Below the pieces are notes generated by a model that was given only the letters and a program-made list of their open reading frames with translations, was not told where the DNA came from and made no database searches. From positions 20,724-84,723 of the forward strand of contig NZ_JACJRV010000024.1 of the NCBI RefSeq assembly GCF_014697475.1: 64,000 bases of DNA, given 5' to 3'. The stretch comes from Nostoc sp. FACHB-152. GTDB lineage: Bacteria; Cyanobacteriota; Cyanobacteriia; Cyanobacteriales; Nostocaceae. Within the stretch, counting starts at the first letter, position 1, and every line of letters begins with the position of its first letter. Positions 1-9,104 of this stretch are shown here, piece after piece. A program made the position numbers and the translations under genes.

Positions 1-3000
1 ATGATTTGAGCTTGATTATCAACCTGTGACAATTGCACATAAACCTGACCACCTGAAGGTGTAAATTTCACGGCATTAGACAGCAAGTTCCAAATTACTT
101 GCTGCAAGCGGGTTGAGTCGCCCAAAACCATTCCAATTTCAGCATCAAGGTCTGCCTCTAGGTGAATGAATTTGGCTTCTGCTGCGAGTTGCACAGTTTC
201 AAACGCCGCTTTAATAGTCGATGCTAAATTAATTGGGCTGCGTGTGAGAGAAAGCTTACCTTGCAAAATTCGAGAGACATCCAAAAGGTCTTCTATCAGT
301 TCTGCTTGCAGCTTGGCATTACGCTCAATGGTTGAGAGAGCTTGTTTTGTCTTGGCTTCGTCTAGCTTGGCTTTTTGCAAGAGCTTTGCCCAACCTAAAA
401 TCGGGTTGAGCGGCGATCGCAATTCATGGGATAGTACAGCCAAAAATTCATCTTTAATTCGGTTTGCTGCTTGAGCTTGTTCTTTTGATGCTTCGGCTGC
501 TGAACGTGCTTGCTGTTCGGCTTGGTATAATCGCGCATTTTCCAACGCTACAGAAGCCATCTGCGCTAATTGAATCAAGATTATTTCATCAGTTGCGCTA
601 AATTCACCCTCATATTTATCGGAAAGCTGAATTAAACCAATGTTATTCCCGTCTCGCCCAACTAGGGGAGCAGCCAGCCAGCCACGCATGGGCGGATGGT
701 TGTTTGCTTCCTTGCCAAAGCCTCGCCAAAGAGAATGTGCTTCTAGTTGGGCTTGAGTCATCCGCATTGGTTGATTTAAACGGCACACATTGGCATAGAT
801 ACCAGACCCATCTGGATTTTCATCGTAATTTCGCCAAGCTGCATACTTATCAGACAAGTAGATGGCAGTAATTGCTTGACCCCAGTTCTGGTCAATCGTC
901 ATACTTGTAACAGATTGATGAGAACCAATGATTGATGCTGCCTGATCTGTAATTACCCGCAATAGTTGTTCGACCGAAAGAGCAGAATTAATTGCTAGTG
1001 CGGCTCTAGTTAATCCCTGTAATTGATTAACGTAGTGAAATTCACGCGCCAGCAGGTGTTCGCGTTCGAGTTCGGCTTGTTTGCGCTCGGTGATGTCAGC
1101 CGCAAAAACGGTCAGTCCATCGGGCGAAGGATAAACTCGGTGTTCATACCAACGATTCCAGGTGGCGTAAAAATATTCAAACTGAATTGGCTTTTGTTCG
1201 CTAAATGCTCGATGAAAGTGAATGTAAATTTCAGTGTCAACGGTATCTGCGAATACTTCCCAAATGCTGCGCTCAAGCATCTGTTCGCGTTTCATGCCGA
1301 TGATTTGGCACAAGCGATCGTTGACATAGGTATAGCACCAGTTGCGATCTAAAACATAAAACCCATCATTAATGCTTGACAAAATAGATTCAACGTTCTG
1401 CTTGGCTGTTTCGGCTTCTCGTCGCAAGGTCTGCTCTTGCTGCATCGCATTTTGCCGCAGTTGCGCCAACTTTAAAGTTGCTTCGACCCGCGCTAACAAT
1501 TCACGGGCAGAAAACGGCTTAGTGAGATAATCATCAGCTCCGGCTTCTAATCCCTCGACTTTTGCCTCTTCTCCGGCTCTGGCAGACAGCAAAATGATCG
1601 GAATTTCGCGGGTACGATTGTTACTTCGTAATGTACTCAGCAGACCAAAGCCATCTAACCGGGGCATCATGACATCCGTCAGTACCAAATCCGGTATATA
1701 ATCTGCGATCGCTTCCAGTGCTGCAATACCATCAGTGGCAGTCTCGACCACATAATCCTGACTCAGCAATCGCTTCACATACTCCCGCATATCAGCGTTG
1801 TCATCAACCAACAGAATTCGAGCAGAGGAAGGTGACAGGTGATAGGTTACAGGCGACAGATAAGATTCTTTCCTGTTCCCTGTTCCCTGTTCCCTGTCCC
1901 CTTCTTCCAGCCTGTTGCCTATTGCCTGTTGCCTATTGCCTTCTTCCAGCCTGTTCCCTGCTCCCCTGCTCCCCTGCTCCCCTGCCTCTTCCGGTAGCCA
2001 GCGTAAGGCTTCCTCAATGTAAGGAGCTGCACCGATTGCGGTCGAAACTAAGGTTGGTGTTGCCTGAATTCTCTCTGGGGCTAAATGGGCAGTACCAAAA
2101 GGAATGGTAATGCTAAAGGTAGTACCATTCCCTTCAATACTTTCAACCTGTACCTGACCACCATGCAACCGCACCAACTCTTGCACTAAGGCTAGTCCAA
2201 TCCCTGAACCTTCTTGGGTTCTTCCTCGCGCTCCCTCAACTCGGTGAAACCGCTCAAACAATTGGGGTAATTCTGCTTGCGGAATCCCAATACCTGTATC
2301 CCGAACTATTAATTGGGCTTGGTGCTGTACCTGCCGCAGGATGACTGTAATTGCTCCAGAAAATGTGAATTTAAACGCATTCGACAGTAGGTTAAGAACA
2401 ATCTTTTCCCACATCGAGCGATCTATATAGACGGCTTCAGGCAGTTGTTCACAGGTGACAATATACTCCAAGCCAGCCTGCTCGATCGCGGAACGAAAGA
2501 TACTGGCTAATTCGGCGGTGAAGGTAGCTAAGTCCGTGGGTTCATAAACCGCTTGCACCCTTCCGGCTTCGATGCGGGAAAAATCTAGTAATGTATTTAC
2601 CAACTTCAACAGCCGCAAACCATTGCGGTGCATTAAGGCAAGCTCTTGCCTTTGGTCTAGTGACAGGTTATCTTTTGCCAATAGTTCCTCTAACGGACTT
2701 AACATTAAAGTTAATGGAGTCCGAAATTCATGGGAAACATTACTAAAAAAGGTCGTTTTAGCGCGGTCTAATTCCGCTAAGGCTTCGGCTCTTTGCCGTT
2801 CTTCCTCATACGCCTGAGCATTGCCAATGCTAGCCGAAATTTGAGATGTAACTAAGTTCAGAAATCCTTGGTAGTTCTCATCGAACAGCCGAAATGGGTT
2901 TAATGCTGCCACTAATACACCCGCTTTTCCTGTCCGTCCTGATGGTGCGATCGGTACTACAGCAGCTTGATGTGGTGGGTAATTCCACGCTCCTGTGGGC

Positions 3001-3806
3001 AAATCACAAAATTGCTGTTCTAAGTTAGTTAAGAGATAAGTTTCATGGGTTGTCAACACCTTGGCAAACTGCCACAGCGAATCATCATCCAGTACAACAG
3101 TTTCATCAACAGCTAGGTGTCCTCGGTCAATACCGCAGGTTCCGGCTAAAGTCACGCACTGCTGCTGAGGATCTACCAAATAAATCATCGCAAATGGTAG
3201 GTCGTAGGGATTAGTTGCTAGACAGTTGGTACTAAGATTACAGGCTTCATCAAATGTACGCGCGTCTGCTGTTTTAGCTGCCAGTTCTTTTAACAGTGCC
3301 AACTGTCGCTCCCCAATGATGCGCGGAGTATCTTCAGTATTGGCACAAATAATGCCGCCCGTACTGCCATCATCATTTGGCACAGGGCTATAAGAAAAGG
3401 TGTAATAAGTTTCCTCTGGGTAGCCATTGCGCTCCATAATCAGCAGCAACGCTTCATCATAAGTCCCCTGATTTTTTAATAATGCGCTTTGTGCGCGTGG
3501 CCCTACTTGATCCCAAATTTCTTGCCAGACGACGGCTGCTTTTTGGCCTAATGCCTGTGGATGTTTGCCGCCCAGAATGGCTCGATATGCATCGTTATAC
3601 AGGTTGATCAAGTCGTCACCCCACCAAACAAACATGGCTTGGCGAGAAGTTAACATAATTCGCACAGATGTTTTTAAGCTCTGTGACCAAGTTTCTACTG
3701 CACCGAGCGACGTTTGTGACCAGTCGTGCATTCGCATAAGTGCCGCCATTTCACTGTCGCCGATAAAGAGATTTTCCGCGAGCTGAGAGTTCATCTCATG
3801 GGTCAC
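1..3806 (-). CDS. Hybrid sensor histidine kinase, partial (C-terminus beyond left edge)
   Basis: Two-component signalling protein expected to autophosphorylate on histidine and pass the phosphate to a receiver. The gene runs off the left edge; 1268 codons are visible. Order: PAS-like region (residues about 25-150), GAF (170-330), HisKA with H359 in SHEFRTPL, HATPase_c (455-567, with LLSNAF and GIGIP boxes), a repeat-derived linker (608-646), REC (660-775, D711 in TDVMMP, K in LTKPF), PAS (804-905), GAF (930-1087), second HisKA with H1127 in SHELRSPL, and the start of a second HATPase_c. I chose GTG at 3806 because GGAGG lies 8 bases upstream; ATG at 3794 is the alternative. No membrane segment is visible, so it is probably cytosolic. 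The signal is unknown. Confidence 0.93.
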   Translation of the reverse strand, partial: MTHEMNSQLAENLFIGDSEMAALMRMHDWSQTSLGAVETWSQSLKTSVRIMLTSRQAMFVWWGDDLINLYNDAYRAILGGKHPQALGQKAAVVWQEIWDQVGPRAQSALLKNQGTYDEALLLIMERNGYPEETYYTFSYSPVPNDDGSTGGIICANTEDTPRIIGERQLALLKELAAKTADARTFDEACNLSTNCLATNPYDLPFAMIYLVDPQQQCVTLAGTCGIDRGHLAVDETVVLDDDSLWQFAKVLTTHETYLLTNLEQQFCDLPTGAWNYPPHQAAVVPIAPSGRTGKAGVLVAALNPFRLFDENYQGFLNLVTSQISASIGNAQAYEEERQRAEALAELDRAKTTFFSNVSHEFRTPLTLMLSPLEELLAKDNLSLDQRQELALMHRNGLRLLKLVNTLLDFSRIEAGRVQAVYEPTDLATFTAELASIFRSAIEQAGLEYIVTCEQLPEAVYIDRSMWEKIVLNLLSNAFKFTFSGAITVILRQVQHQAQLIVRDTGIGIPQAELPQLFERFHRVEGARGRTQEGSGIGLALVQELVRLHGGQVQVESIEGNGTTFSITIPFGTAHLAPERIQATPTLVSTAIGAAPYIEEALRWLPEEAGEQGSRGAGNRLEEGNRQQAIGNRLEEGDREQGTGNRKESYLSPVTYHLSPSSARILLVDDNADMREYVKRLLSQDYVVETATDGIAALEAIADYIPDLVLTDVMMPRLDGFGLLSTLRSNNRTREIPIILLSARAGEEAKVEGLEAGADDYLTKPFSARELLARVEATLKLAQLRQNAMQQEQTLRREAETAKQNVESILSSINDGFYVLDRNWCYTYVNDRLCQIIGMKREQMLERSIWEVFADTVDTEIYIHFHRAFSEQKPIQFEYFYATWNRWYEHRVYPSPDGLTVFAADITERKQAELEREHLLAREFHYVNQLQGLTRAALAINSALSVEQLLRVITDQAASIIGSHQSVTSMTIDQNWGQAITAIYLSDKYAAWRNYDENPDGSGIYANVCRLNQPMRMTQAQLEAHSLWRGFGKEANNHPPMRGWLAAPLVGRDGNNIGLIQLSDKYEGEFSATDEIILIQLAQMASVALENARLYQAEQQARSAAEASKEQAQAANRIKDEFLAVLSHELRSPLNPILGWAKLLQKAKLDEAKTKQALSTIERNAKLQAELIEDLLDVSRILQGKLSLTRSPINLASTIKAAFETVQLAAEAKFIHLEADLDAEIGMVLGDSTRLQQVIWNLLSNAVKFTPSGGQVYVQLSQVDNQAQI
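1870..1985 (-). repeat. Heptamer-type tandem repeat inside the kinase gene
   Basis: A run of CCTGTTC / CCTATTG / CCTGCTC heptamers of the kind that otherwise lies between genes in this window. It contains two copies of a segment reading AACAGGCTGGAAGAAGG on the minus strand. It stays in frame and encodes a Gly/Glu/Arg/Gln-rich linker between the first HATPase_c and the REC domain. Confidence 0.85.
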
Positions 3807-4223
3807 AGTTACAGCCTCCGAATCAAGGTACAAAGCATTGGTTGATCCAGAGCTATCATATTTGAAGTTACAGCTATGATTAGGAAGCTGATGTCGATAA
3901 CGCTATACAAAATAAGTATTATAGATTTTCAGACATGAGTATAAAGCTAGTTATCTATCTGTAGAGTGAATTTTGAGAATTAAAAGAATTGGGGCTTGAA
4001 AAATTGTAGGATTAATGCTCATCGAAACCTAAATGCATGATTAGCGTTTAGCACAAGGCAACTTTTTGGTTGAGTTGATAGTCTTGCTGAGGTTGTAAGG
4101 TTTTAGGACTACGCTTGATGAATTTGATTTGTGGCGATCGCTCTGACCTATCATTTAATTTAGCAGAGGCAGATTGATATAACTGACTGTCATATGTTCT
4201 TCTGCCCTCTATTGCTTATTTAC
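3807..4223. other. Intergenic, no gene seen
   Basis: A+T-rich spacer between the divergent ends of the kinase gene start (3806) and the small membrane gene stop. It holds the kinase ribosome binding site (GGAGG) and presumably its promoter, which I could not define. One HIP1-like site GGCGATCGC lies near 4133-4141. Confidence 0.5.
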
Positions 4224-4424
4224 TTATATCATTACTACTCGCCTTTGCCCGTGCTTTTTCTTAGCAACAACCTGACCCAGATACTCTCCAGCACCTAATC
4301 CAAACAATCCAGCACTGATAGAGTACATTGTCGTGCGTCCAAATATCTGCACTCCGAAATACCCAATGGATATTGCTGCTAATGTGCCAATGGTACTTGC
4401 AATGATGTTTTGATTCCGCCGCAT
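4224..4424 (-). CDS. Small hypothetical glycine-rich membrane protein
   Basis: A 66-residue protein with one or two short hydrophobic segments (residues about 7-28 and 34-50) rich in Gly, Ala and Ile, and a basic tail (KKKHGQRR). The composition suggests an inner-membrane peptide. It has an ATG start, with an AGG about 13 bases upstream. I do not recognise the family. It stands alone between the kinase gene and the DUF4926-like gene, so context gives no function. A chance reading frame cannot be fully excluded, but the residue mix is protein-like. Confidence 0.55.
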   Translation of the reverse strand: MRRNQNIIASTIGTLAAISIGYFGVQIFGRTTMYSISAGLFGLGAGEYLGQVVAKKKHGQRRVVMI

Positions 4425-4735
4425 AATTTTATGAACCTGGTAGCCTTGATAATTTTTGCTGTTGTTTGTATTTTAAAACTTTTCATAATCTGAACAAGTA
4501 TCACAACCTGTTGCATGAAGAGAAATCACAGACACCAAAATTACTCCCTGATTTTGCACCCCAGGAAAATTGCGGCAACTTAGGCAAGCTATATCTACAC
4601 CCATAGGTGAAAAAGCTAGCACACCATTTATTGCTTAGGTAAGAGGTTTATTTAGCCTCTAATGCATCATGCTAGCAGAATACAATTCCATGTAAACATC
4701 GCGTACTCAACCAGTAATAATTTGAGGTCATAACT
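4425..4735. other. Divergent intergenic spacer
   Basis: About 310 bases between two divergent small genes. It should contain promoters for both, but I see no clear motif, repeat or RNA structure beyond A+T-rich sequence. Confidence 0.4.
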
Positions 4736-4933
4736 ATGAATAATATCCAAGAAAAAGACATAGTGAGACTAACCCGTAATGTAAATCATGAATTGCAGCA
4801 AGGTTTAGTAGGAATAGTCTTACAGTGCCATCAAAACTATTTTGATGTGCAGTTTCCGCTTCAAGGTAAAAGCCTTTATGCTCAACTTCCTGTACAAGAT
4901 GTCGAGTTTTTAATGGGAAGTAAGATGAAATAG
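4736..4933 (+). CDS. DUF4926-like small protein
   Basis: A 65-residue protein with the pattern of DUF4926: an N-terminal DIVRLT strand, an LQQGLVGIVLQ turn with the conserved Gly-x-x-Gly-x-Val, then FDVQF and a LPVQDVEFL end. Proteins of this family are small beta-rich domains often near toxin-antitoxin or restriction genes; no biochemical role is firmly known to me. An ATG follows GAGGTCATAACT, which gives a plausible ribosome binding site. The next gene starts about 190 bases downstream on the same strand. The family call rests on residue pattern only. Confidence 0.7.
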   Translation: MNNIQEKDIVRLTRNVNHELQQGLVGIVLQCHQNYFDVQFPLQGKSLYAQLPVQDVEFLMGSKMK

Positions 4934-5122
4934 CATAAGTCTACTTTATCTTCATACCATGTCTGGTTGATCATTGGTAATTTGATGCATCTGTGCAGAA
5001 ACAGCAAAACCCCCTCCTCTGCTCTTTTGCTGACTGAAAAGCCTGTCACCGGACAAAATATTTCAGATGCTAGAGTGCTACTCGGCTAAAAAGTGCAATG
5101 TCAATTCATAGGAGACAAAGGC

Positions 5123-5647
5123 ATGAGGCTAGATGAACTATTAGCACTATACGAAAACGGCACCAGAGATTTTACGGGAGTTAACCTCAGTGAAGCATCC
5201 TTAGAAGGAGCTAACCTGAGTGGAATAATTCTAGACAGAGCTATTTTGGATGGAGCAGAGTTAAGTAAAGTTAATTTCAGTAAAGCTAGCTTAATTGAGG
5301 CTGACTTAAATGGTGCTAATTTAACGCAAGCAGATCTGACAGATGCAAATTTGAGTGGAGCTATTCTGGATGGTGCAATTTTAGCAGAAGCTATCTTGGA
5401 TGGTGCTAATTTGAATCACGCAGACTTAACAATAGCTAAGTTGATTGGTGCTTCTCTCAGTGAAGCTGAACTACAAGAGGCTAACCTGAAAGGAGTTTCA
5501 TTAAATGAAGCAGATCTCAGCCATGCTGATTTAGCAAGAGCAGATTTAACCCAAGCAGATCTCAGCCAAGCCGAATTGAACGACATTAATTTGGATCAAG
5601 CTAATCTGGATCAGACAAATTTAGAAGGTACGATTTTAGAACCGTAG
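5123..5647 (+). CDS. Pentapeptide-repeat protein
   Basis: A 174-residue protein made almost entirely of A(D/N)LXX pentapeptide repeats from about residue 20 to the end, preceded by a short helical cap (DELLALYENG). Such proteins fold as a right-handed quadrilateral beta-helix; most cyanobacterial members have no known partner. I start at ATG 5123 because GGAG sits at 5111-5114, about 8 bases upstream; a frame extension of ten codons to 5093 lacks such a site. It ends just before an inverted repeat that may terminate it. No signal peptide or membrane segment is seen, so it is likely cytosolic. Confidence 0.9.
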   Translation: MRLDELLALYENGTRDFTGVNLSEASLEGANLSGIILDRAILDGAELSKVNFSKASLIEADLNGANLTQADLTDANLSGAILDGAILAEAILDGANLNHADLTIAKLIGASLSEAELQEANLKGVSLNEADLSHADLARADLTQADLSQAELNDINLDQANLDQTNLEGTILEP

Positions 5648-5671
5648 TATGATTGGCTAATGCGATCGCCT

Positions 5672-5740
5672 GCAATCCTATTTAAGATTCAAACAAAACG
5701 AATAAGTTTGGAAATCAAATAGGATTGCTATAGTTCTTTT
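5672..5740 (+). terminator. Inverted repeat, possible terminator after the pentapeptide gene
   Basis: Arms GCAATCCTATTT (5672-5683) and AAATAGGATTGC (5717-5728) are exact complements, followed by a T-rich stretch. The loop is long, so it may instead be a small dispersed palindrome. A similar CAATCCTATTTGATTTAC sequence lies at about 45890, upstream of hepC. Confidence 0.45.
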
Positions 5741-5787
5741 AACTGCTACTAGAAGCCTTCATCTTCTTTTCTGCTCATCATAACTGT

Positions 5788-5895
5788 CTAAGGTTTAAAC
5801 TTGAGTTCAGAACCTTTAAACCTCGTCACCTGTGCATACATAAACCCCTGGTTGGCCTCATAAGCATCAGAACCACGATAGGGTTCTGCAAGAAA
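5788..5895 (-). pseudogene. Orphan C-terminal gene tail joined to a kinase fragment
   Basis: In the frame next to that of the truncated kinase, an open stretch of about 36 codons (AEPYRGSDAYEANQ ... FKGSELKFKP then stop) looks like a natural protein C-terminus. It has no start of its own and begins at the HIP1 octamer 5896-5903. I do not recognise the parent protein. I infer that a deletion joined the 5' part of a kinase gene to the 3' end of another gene. Confidence 0.45.
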
Positions 5896-6233
5896 GCGAT
5901 CGCAATTTGTAAAAATTTTTGTAAAGACACTTCATCATGATTTTTGGCGAAATAATCTTGTAAAGATATTCCGCCAAAGTCTTCCATCACCAATACATAG
6001 GAATTTTGGAACGGTTCCAGACTGTAAGTTGGGATGATTCCAGGGTTGTTAAGATTTTTGGCAATGGTGTATTGATTGCGAAATTGTATTAGTTCGCTAA
6101 AGCTAGGATAAGGATTCTTTAGTAGTTTAATAACTACAGATAAGGAGTCAATCTCTCGAATCGCTCGATAAACTACTGTTCTCGACCCATTATAAAGTTC
6201 TTCAGTCAAGCAATACCCTGAAATAATAAGCAT
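5826..6233 (-). pseudogene. Truncated serine/threonine kinase N-lobe of a multi-sensor kinase
   Basis: The first 112 or so residues match the start of the large cyanobacterial protein-kinase / AAA-ATPase / GAF / histidine-kinase proteins: GYCLTEELYNGSRTVVYRA is the Gly-rich nucleotide loop region, VVIKLLK carries the ATP-binding Lys, and VLVMEDFGG is the hinge. Similarity stops after LQIAIA, which is encoded across a HIP1 octamer, and the frame then runs 20 unrelated residues to a stop. The catalytic loop and all later domains are gone, so the product cannot be an active kinase. Intact family members exceed 1500 residues. The ATG start is retained. Confidence 0.8.
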
Positions 6234-6519
6234 ACTAACTGTATGGTCACGTAAATGTAAGTAGACTTAGTATTCGCAGAGACATCAGAATATTTCATCA
6301 ACAGAGAAAAAATATTTAAAACTGAAATGTCATCTCATGTCCGGCTGATCAGTTATGATTCGATCTATGCAGAAATCAACAAAACGGTAAAGTCTGCAAA
6401 CACACAGTTGCGCCAGTGTCTCCCCTACCTCAAAATTAGATGAACCTTGAGACGATGGGATAAAAGCGATTTTTTGCTGAAGACTCTTGCTATAACAGAG
6501 ATGGAAATGGAGATATCTG

Positions 6520-7140
6520 ATGAAGAGAATATTGTACTATCATCAACAATCAAATTTTGCCCGAAAAATTCGCATATTGTTAACTGAGAAAGTTTTAGAT
6601 TGTGAATTCAAAGAAGTTAATTTGTTAAATAAACCTCCTGAATTTCTCAAAATTTCTCCTATTGGTAAAGTACCTGTGTTTGTGGAAGAAGATAGTACAG
6701 TTATTTGGGATTCTACTTTAATTGCAGAGTATTTAGATGAAACCTATCCACAACCTAGATTTTACCCAAGTAATACTCGCCAACGGCTTGAGTGTCGAAA
6801 ATGGGAAGAATTAGCAGATAATTTAGGTGATAATGTTATCAACTTATGGGTACTAAATTTGACTAATAATTTAGCCCCGACTCGTTATCGGACAAAATTA
6901 GAAACGTCCATTACTCGCCTTTTAGAAGTTTTCGAGGAACAATTAGCCCAGTCTCAATACTTATTAGGTAATGACACCTGGACAGCAGCAGATATAGCAG
7001 CATTATGTTCTGTGGGTTACTATAGCTTTCGCTTAAATGAAGATTGGGTTTTGCAGTATCCTAATTTAGCAACTTGGTTTCATCAATTACACAAGCGTGA
7101 GTCAGTCAATTCAACTATTCCTATACCTTTGAAAAATTAA
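6520..7140 (+). CDS. Glutathione S-transferase family protein
   Basis: A 206-residue cytosolic protein with the two-domain glutathione transferase layout. The N-terminal thioredoxin-like domain (about 1-80) shows RILYYHQQSNFARKIRILL, the cis-proline segment IGKVPVF and the glutathione gamma-glutamyl site DSTLIAEYL. The C-terminal helical domain (about 90-200) has the N-capping motif TWTAADIAA. Such enzymes conjugate glutathione to electrophiles or act in detoxification; the substrate cannot be told. The first active-site residue lies in HQQSNFAR, where a serine replaces the usual Tyr/Cys. ATG at 6520 follows GGAG. It is monocistronic. Confidence 0.9.
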   Translation: MKRILYYHQQSNFARKIRILLTEKVLDCEFKEVNLLNKPPEFLKISPIGKVPVFVEEDSTVIWDSTLIAEYLDETYPQPRFYPSNTRQRLECRKWEELADNLGDNVINLWVLNLTNNLAPTRYRTKLETSITRLLEVFEEQLAQSQYLLGNDTWTAADIAALCSVGYYSFRLNEDWVLQYPNLATWFHQLHKRESVNSTIPIPLKN

Positions 7141-7150
7141 ATATTAATGT

Positions 7151-7518
7151 CTACTCCGCTTCCTGCCATCCCTCAATAGAAGCCAGCAGAATATTTACTA
7201 AAGGATGGTCGATTAACTTCTTATACCAATTCTTTAAAATGAGGCAACAGATGGAAACCAGGAAAGTCATAATGGAGCTAGATTTCTTAATTGCGTTAGC
7301 GAGCCTGCGATAGCGAAGCGTTAGCGACGCAGGAGCGTCGCGTCATTGCGAATTGCAAATTGCGAATTGGTATTAAATGCTTCCGTTCCCCCAGCTTTTA
7401 ACGCACCTATCACACGTGCTTTCAATGTTGGGTTACTCTCAATCTCATCCACAGCTTTAGCTACAACGCTACCGCAATTAAAAAACTTAGATACAGCAAA
7501 GCTTTCAGGGGTTGACAT
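7151..7518 (-). pseudogene. 71-codon gene disrupted by a MITE
   Basis: The minus strand reads 48 codons from ATG 7518 (MSTPESFAVSKFFNCGS ... GGTEAF), then enters the element at 7224-7372, and resumes after it with KLIDHPLVNILLASIEGW and a stop at 7151-7153. Removing the element plus one copy of the TTA target duplication rejoins the halves in frame as EAFKKLIDHP and gives a 71-residue protein. As it stands the frame shifts and stops after 65 codons. The intact protein resembles a small conserved cyanobacterial protein whose function I do not know. Confidence 0.8.
7224..7372. mobile_element. MITE with TACCAATTC terminal inverted repeats
   Basis: The element is 149 bp and non-coding. Terminal repeats TACCAATTC (7224-7232) and GAATTGGTA (7364-7372) are exact complements. 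It is flanked by a TTA target-site duplication (7221-7223 and 7373-7375). The interior has a G+C-rich palindromic core made of GCGTTAGCGAAGC-like units. A related copy lies at 51626-51760. It presumably moved by a transposase supplied elsewhere. Confidence 0.85.
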
Positions 7519-7802
7519 CTGGCTCAGATTTTTCGTGAAATGGGATAATTGAAGATTTAAATCATGCTTTGTTGTCGTTTTTTGCTTTGGTCTAGAATTT
7601 CACACTGAATAGATGTAGCGATCGCAAAAAAGATAAGCTAGAAAAGTGAAGAACTATCACGTGTTTTGTGTTGAGCCGGTAGGAATGTGATGAAGTTGCA
7701 CAATATATAAGAGTGCAAATCCCGGTCGCATCAATAACCTACTTGCAACCAACACACTTGTGATAGCGATAACGCTCTGATTCAACCCCAATGGATAGCT
7801 AA

Positions 7803-9104
7803 ATGCAGATACAGCCTCCTCCAGAAAAATTTCTCTCGACACTATTGGAAATCCGAAATTATTACGCGCCACTGGTAGATAAGTACGGAAAATTATATCG
7901 AGAAGCATTAGATAACTTAACTCACGTCCAAGCGTTATTGTCGAACTGGGCTTTGCAAGAAGAAGCGAGCAGTCAGGGCTTTAGCCAGCAAGGAAGAGAA
8001 GAAATATTAACGTTGCCTACCCAACAAAATACCAATGGCACTCACCCGGAAGTATCAAAAACTGAGCCGAAATTAGTAGCATCAAATGATACTGAACTAC
8101 CAAAACAAAACAATATAACAACAGCAGGTATATCTTCTCAGAACCAAGTAAGCCTGATAGAAGAAAACTTGTCTCATGGTAGTAGCCTAGATGTTTCTCC
8201 AGATGAAAACGAATCTGATGAGGCTGATAATTTTGAGGAAATACTAGCCATAAACGCTGAAGTTAATGCTACCAAAGAAACTAACACCAAAGACGACACT
8301 GACAATGCTCTAAGAGCCACAAGAGAATTAGCCCAACCTAGCACTAGTGAGTCATCACCTCAAGAAGATAAACCAAGAGTTACCGCGTCTACCAAGCAAA
8401 AAGAAACCACCATTGCGCCAGACAAATCATTATATGGGCAAGATATTCCCATGCTGGGTGAGTATCAGTCTCTAAAACGCATCGAAGCGGTAGAAAAACT
8501 GTTACAGCAGCATAAAGGTAGTGTATGTCATATTGATTTTGTGGTGCGATCGCTGTATGGGGAATTAGAACCGAAAGCTTGGAAAGTAGTCAAAGGTAGA
8601 GTTCAATCAACACTAACTCAAGGCAGAGAAAGTGGAAAATGGTCGCTCGTTCCCGGTAAACCTGGCTACTACACTATAGATTTGAAATTACTCAACTCGT
8701 CGCGCAAGGGTAGTTCTTCTAAAAACAGCCAAACGAAAAACGAAAAACCCCAGACCGAGGTACAAGCAAATATCAGCACTGAAAGTTCTTCTAAACAAGG
8801 TCAAACTCAATCCAAAAAACCAGACCCACAGGCGAAAGCTAATGCTATTCCCCTGAAAGAAGAGTTTGAAGGGAAATTTCTGATTGATGCAATTACTTTG
8901 CTGCTGCAACAAAATCCGAGAAAGGTTTTTGATTCCGGGGAAGTTATTCACCGATTGTATGGAGAACTTCAGCCAGAGCAAGTCAAACAAGTTAAACCTG
9001 CCGTACTAAATGAATTGTCACGGGGTTTTCGCACAGGACGATTCTCCAGAGTGCCAGAAGAAAAAGGACTGTATATTTGGGATACTAAGTGGCTACCAGA
9101 CTAA
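7803..9104 (+). CDS. Hypothetical protein with two winged-helix-like repeats
   Basis: A 433-residue protein of unknown function. The N-terminus (about 1-60) is helical (FLSTLLEIRNYYAPLVDKYGKLY). A low-complexity acidic and Ser/Thr/Asn-rich linker follows (about 65-210). Two copies of an 80-residue domain come next: about 220-297 (AVEKLLQQHKGSVCHIDFVV ... GYYTIDL) and about 352-430 (AITLLLQQNPRKVFDSGEVI ... GLYIWDT). Both have the helix, (R/H)xLYGEL, helix, GRFSRVPxxxGLY wing pattern, reminiscent of winged-helix HARE-HTH-type folds. This suggests a DNA- or protein-binding adaptor, an inference only. No catalytic motif or membrane segment is seen. ATG at 7803 has a weak ribosome binding site. 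Confidence 0.85.
   Translation: MQIQPPPEKFLSTLLEIRNYYAPLVDKYGKLYREALDNLTHVQALLSNWALQEEASSQGFSQQGREEILTLPTQQNTNGTHPEVSKTEPKLVASNDTELPKQNNITTAGISSQNQVSLIEENLSHGSSLDVSPDENESDEADNFEEILAINAEVNATKETNTKDDTDNALRATRELAQPSTSESSPQEDKPRVTASTKQKETTIAPDKSLYGQDIPMLGEYQSLKRIEAVEKLLQQHKGSVCHIDFVVRSLYGELEPKAWKVVKGRVQSTLTQGRESGKWSLVPGKPGYYTIDLKLLNSSRKGSSSKNSQTKNEKPQTEVQANISTESSSKQGQTQSKKPDPQAKANAIPLKEEFEGKFLIDAITLLLQQNPRKVFDSGEVIHRLYGELQPEQVKQVKPAVLNELSRGFRTGRFSRVPEEKGLYIWDTKWLPD

Noticed and set aside
1718..2110. 130-codon plus-strand frame over the heptamer array
   Set aside because: The minus strand encodes the hybrid kinase throughout; the plus frame is only the complement of repeats (CPLLPACCLLP-like).
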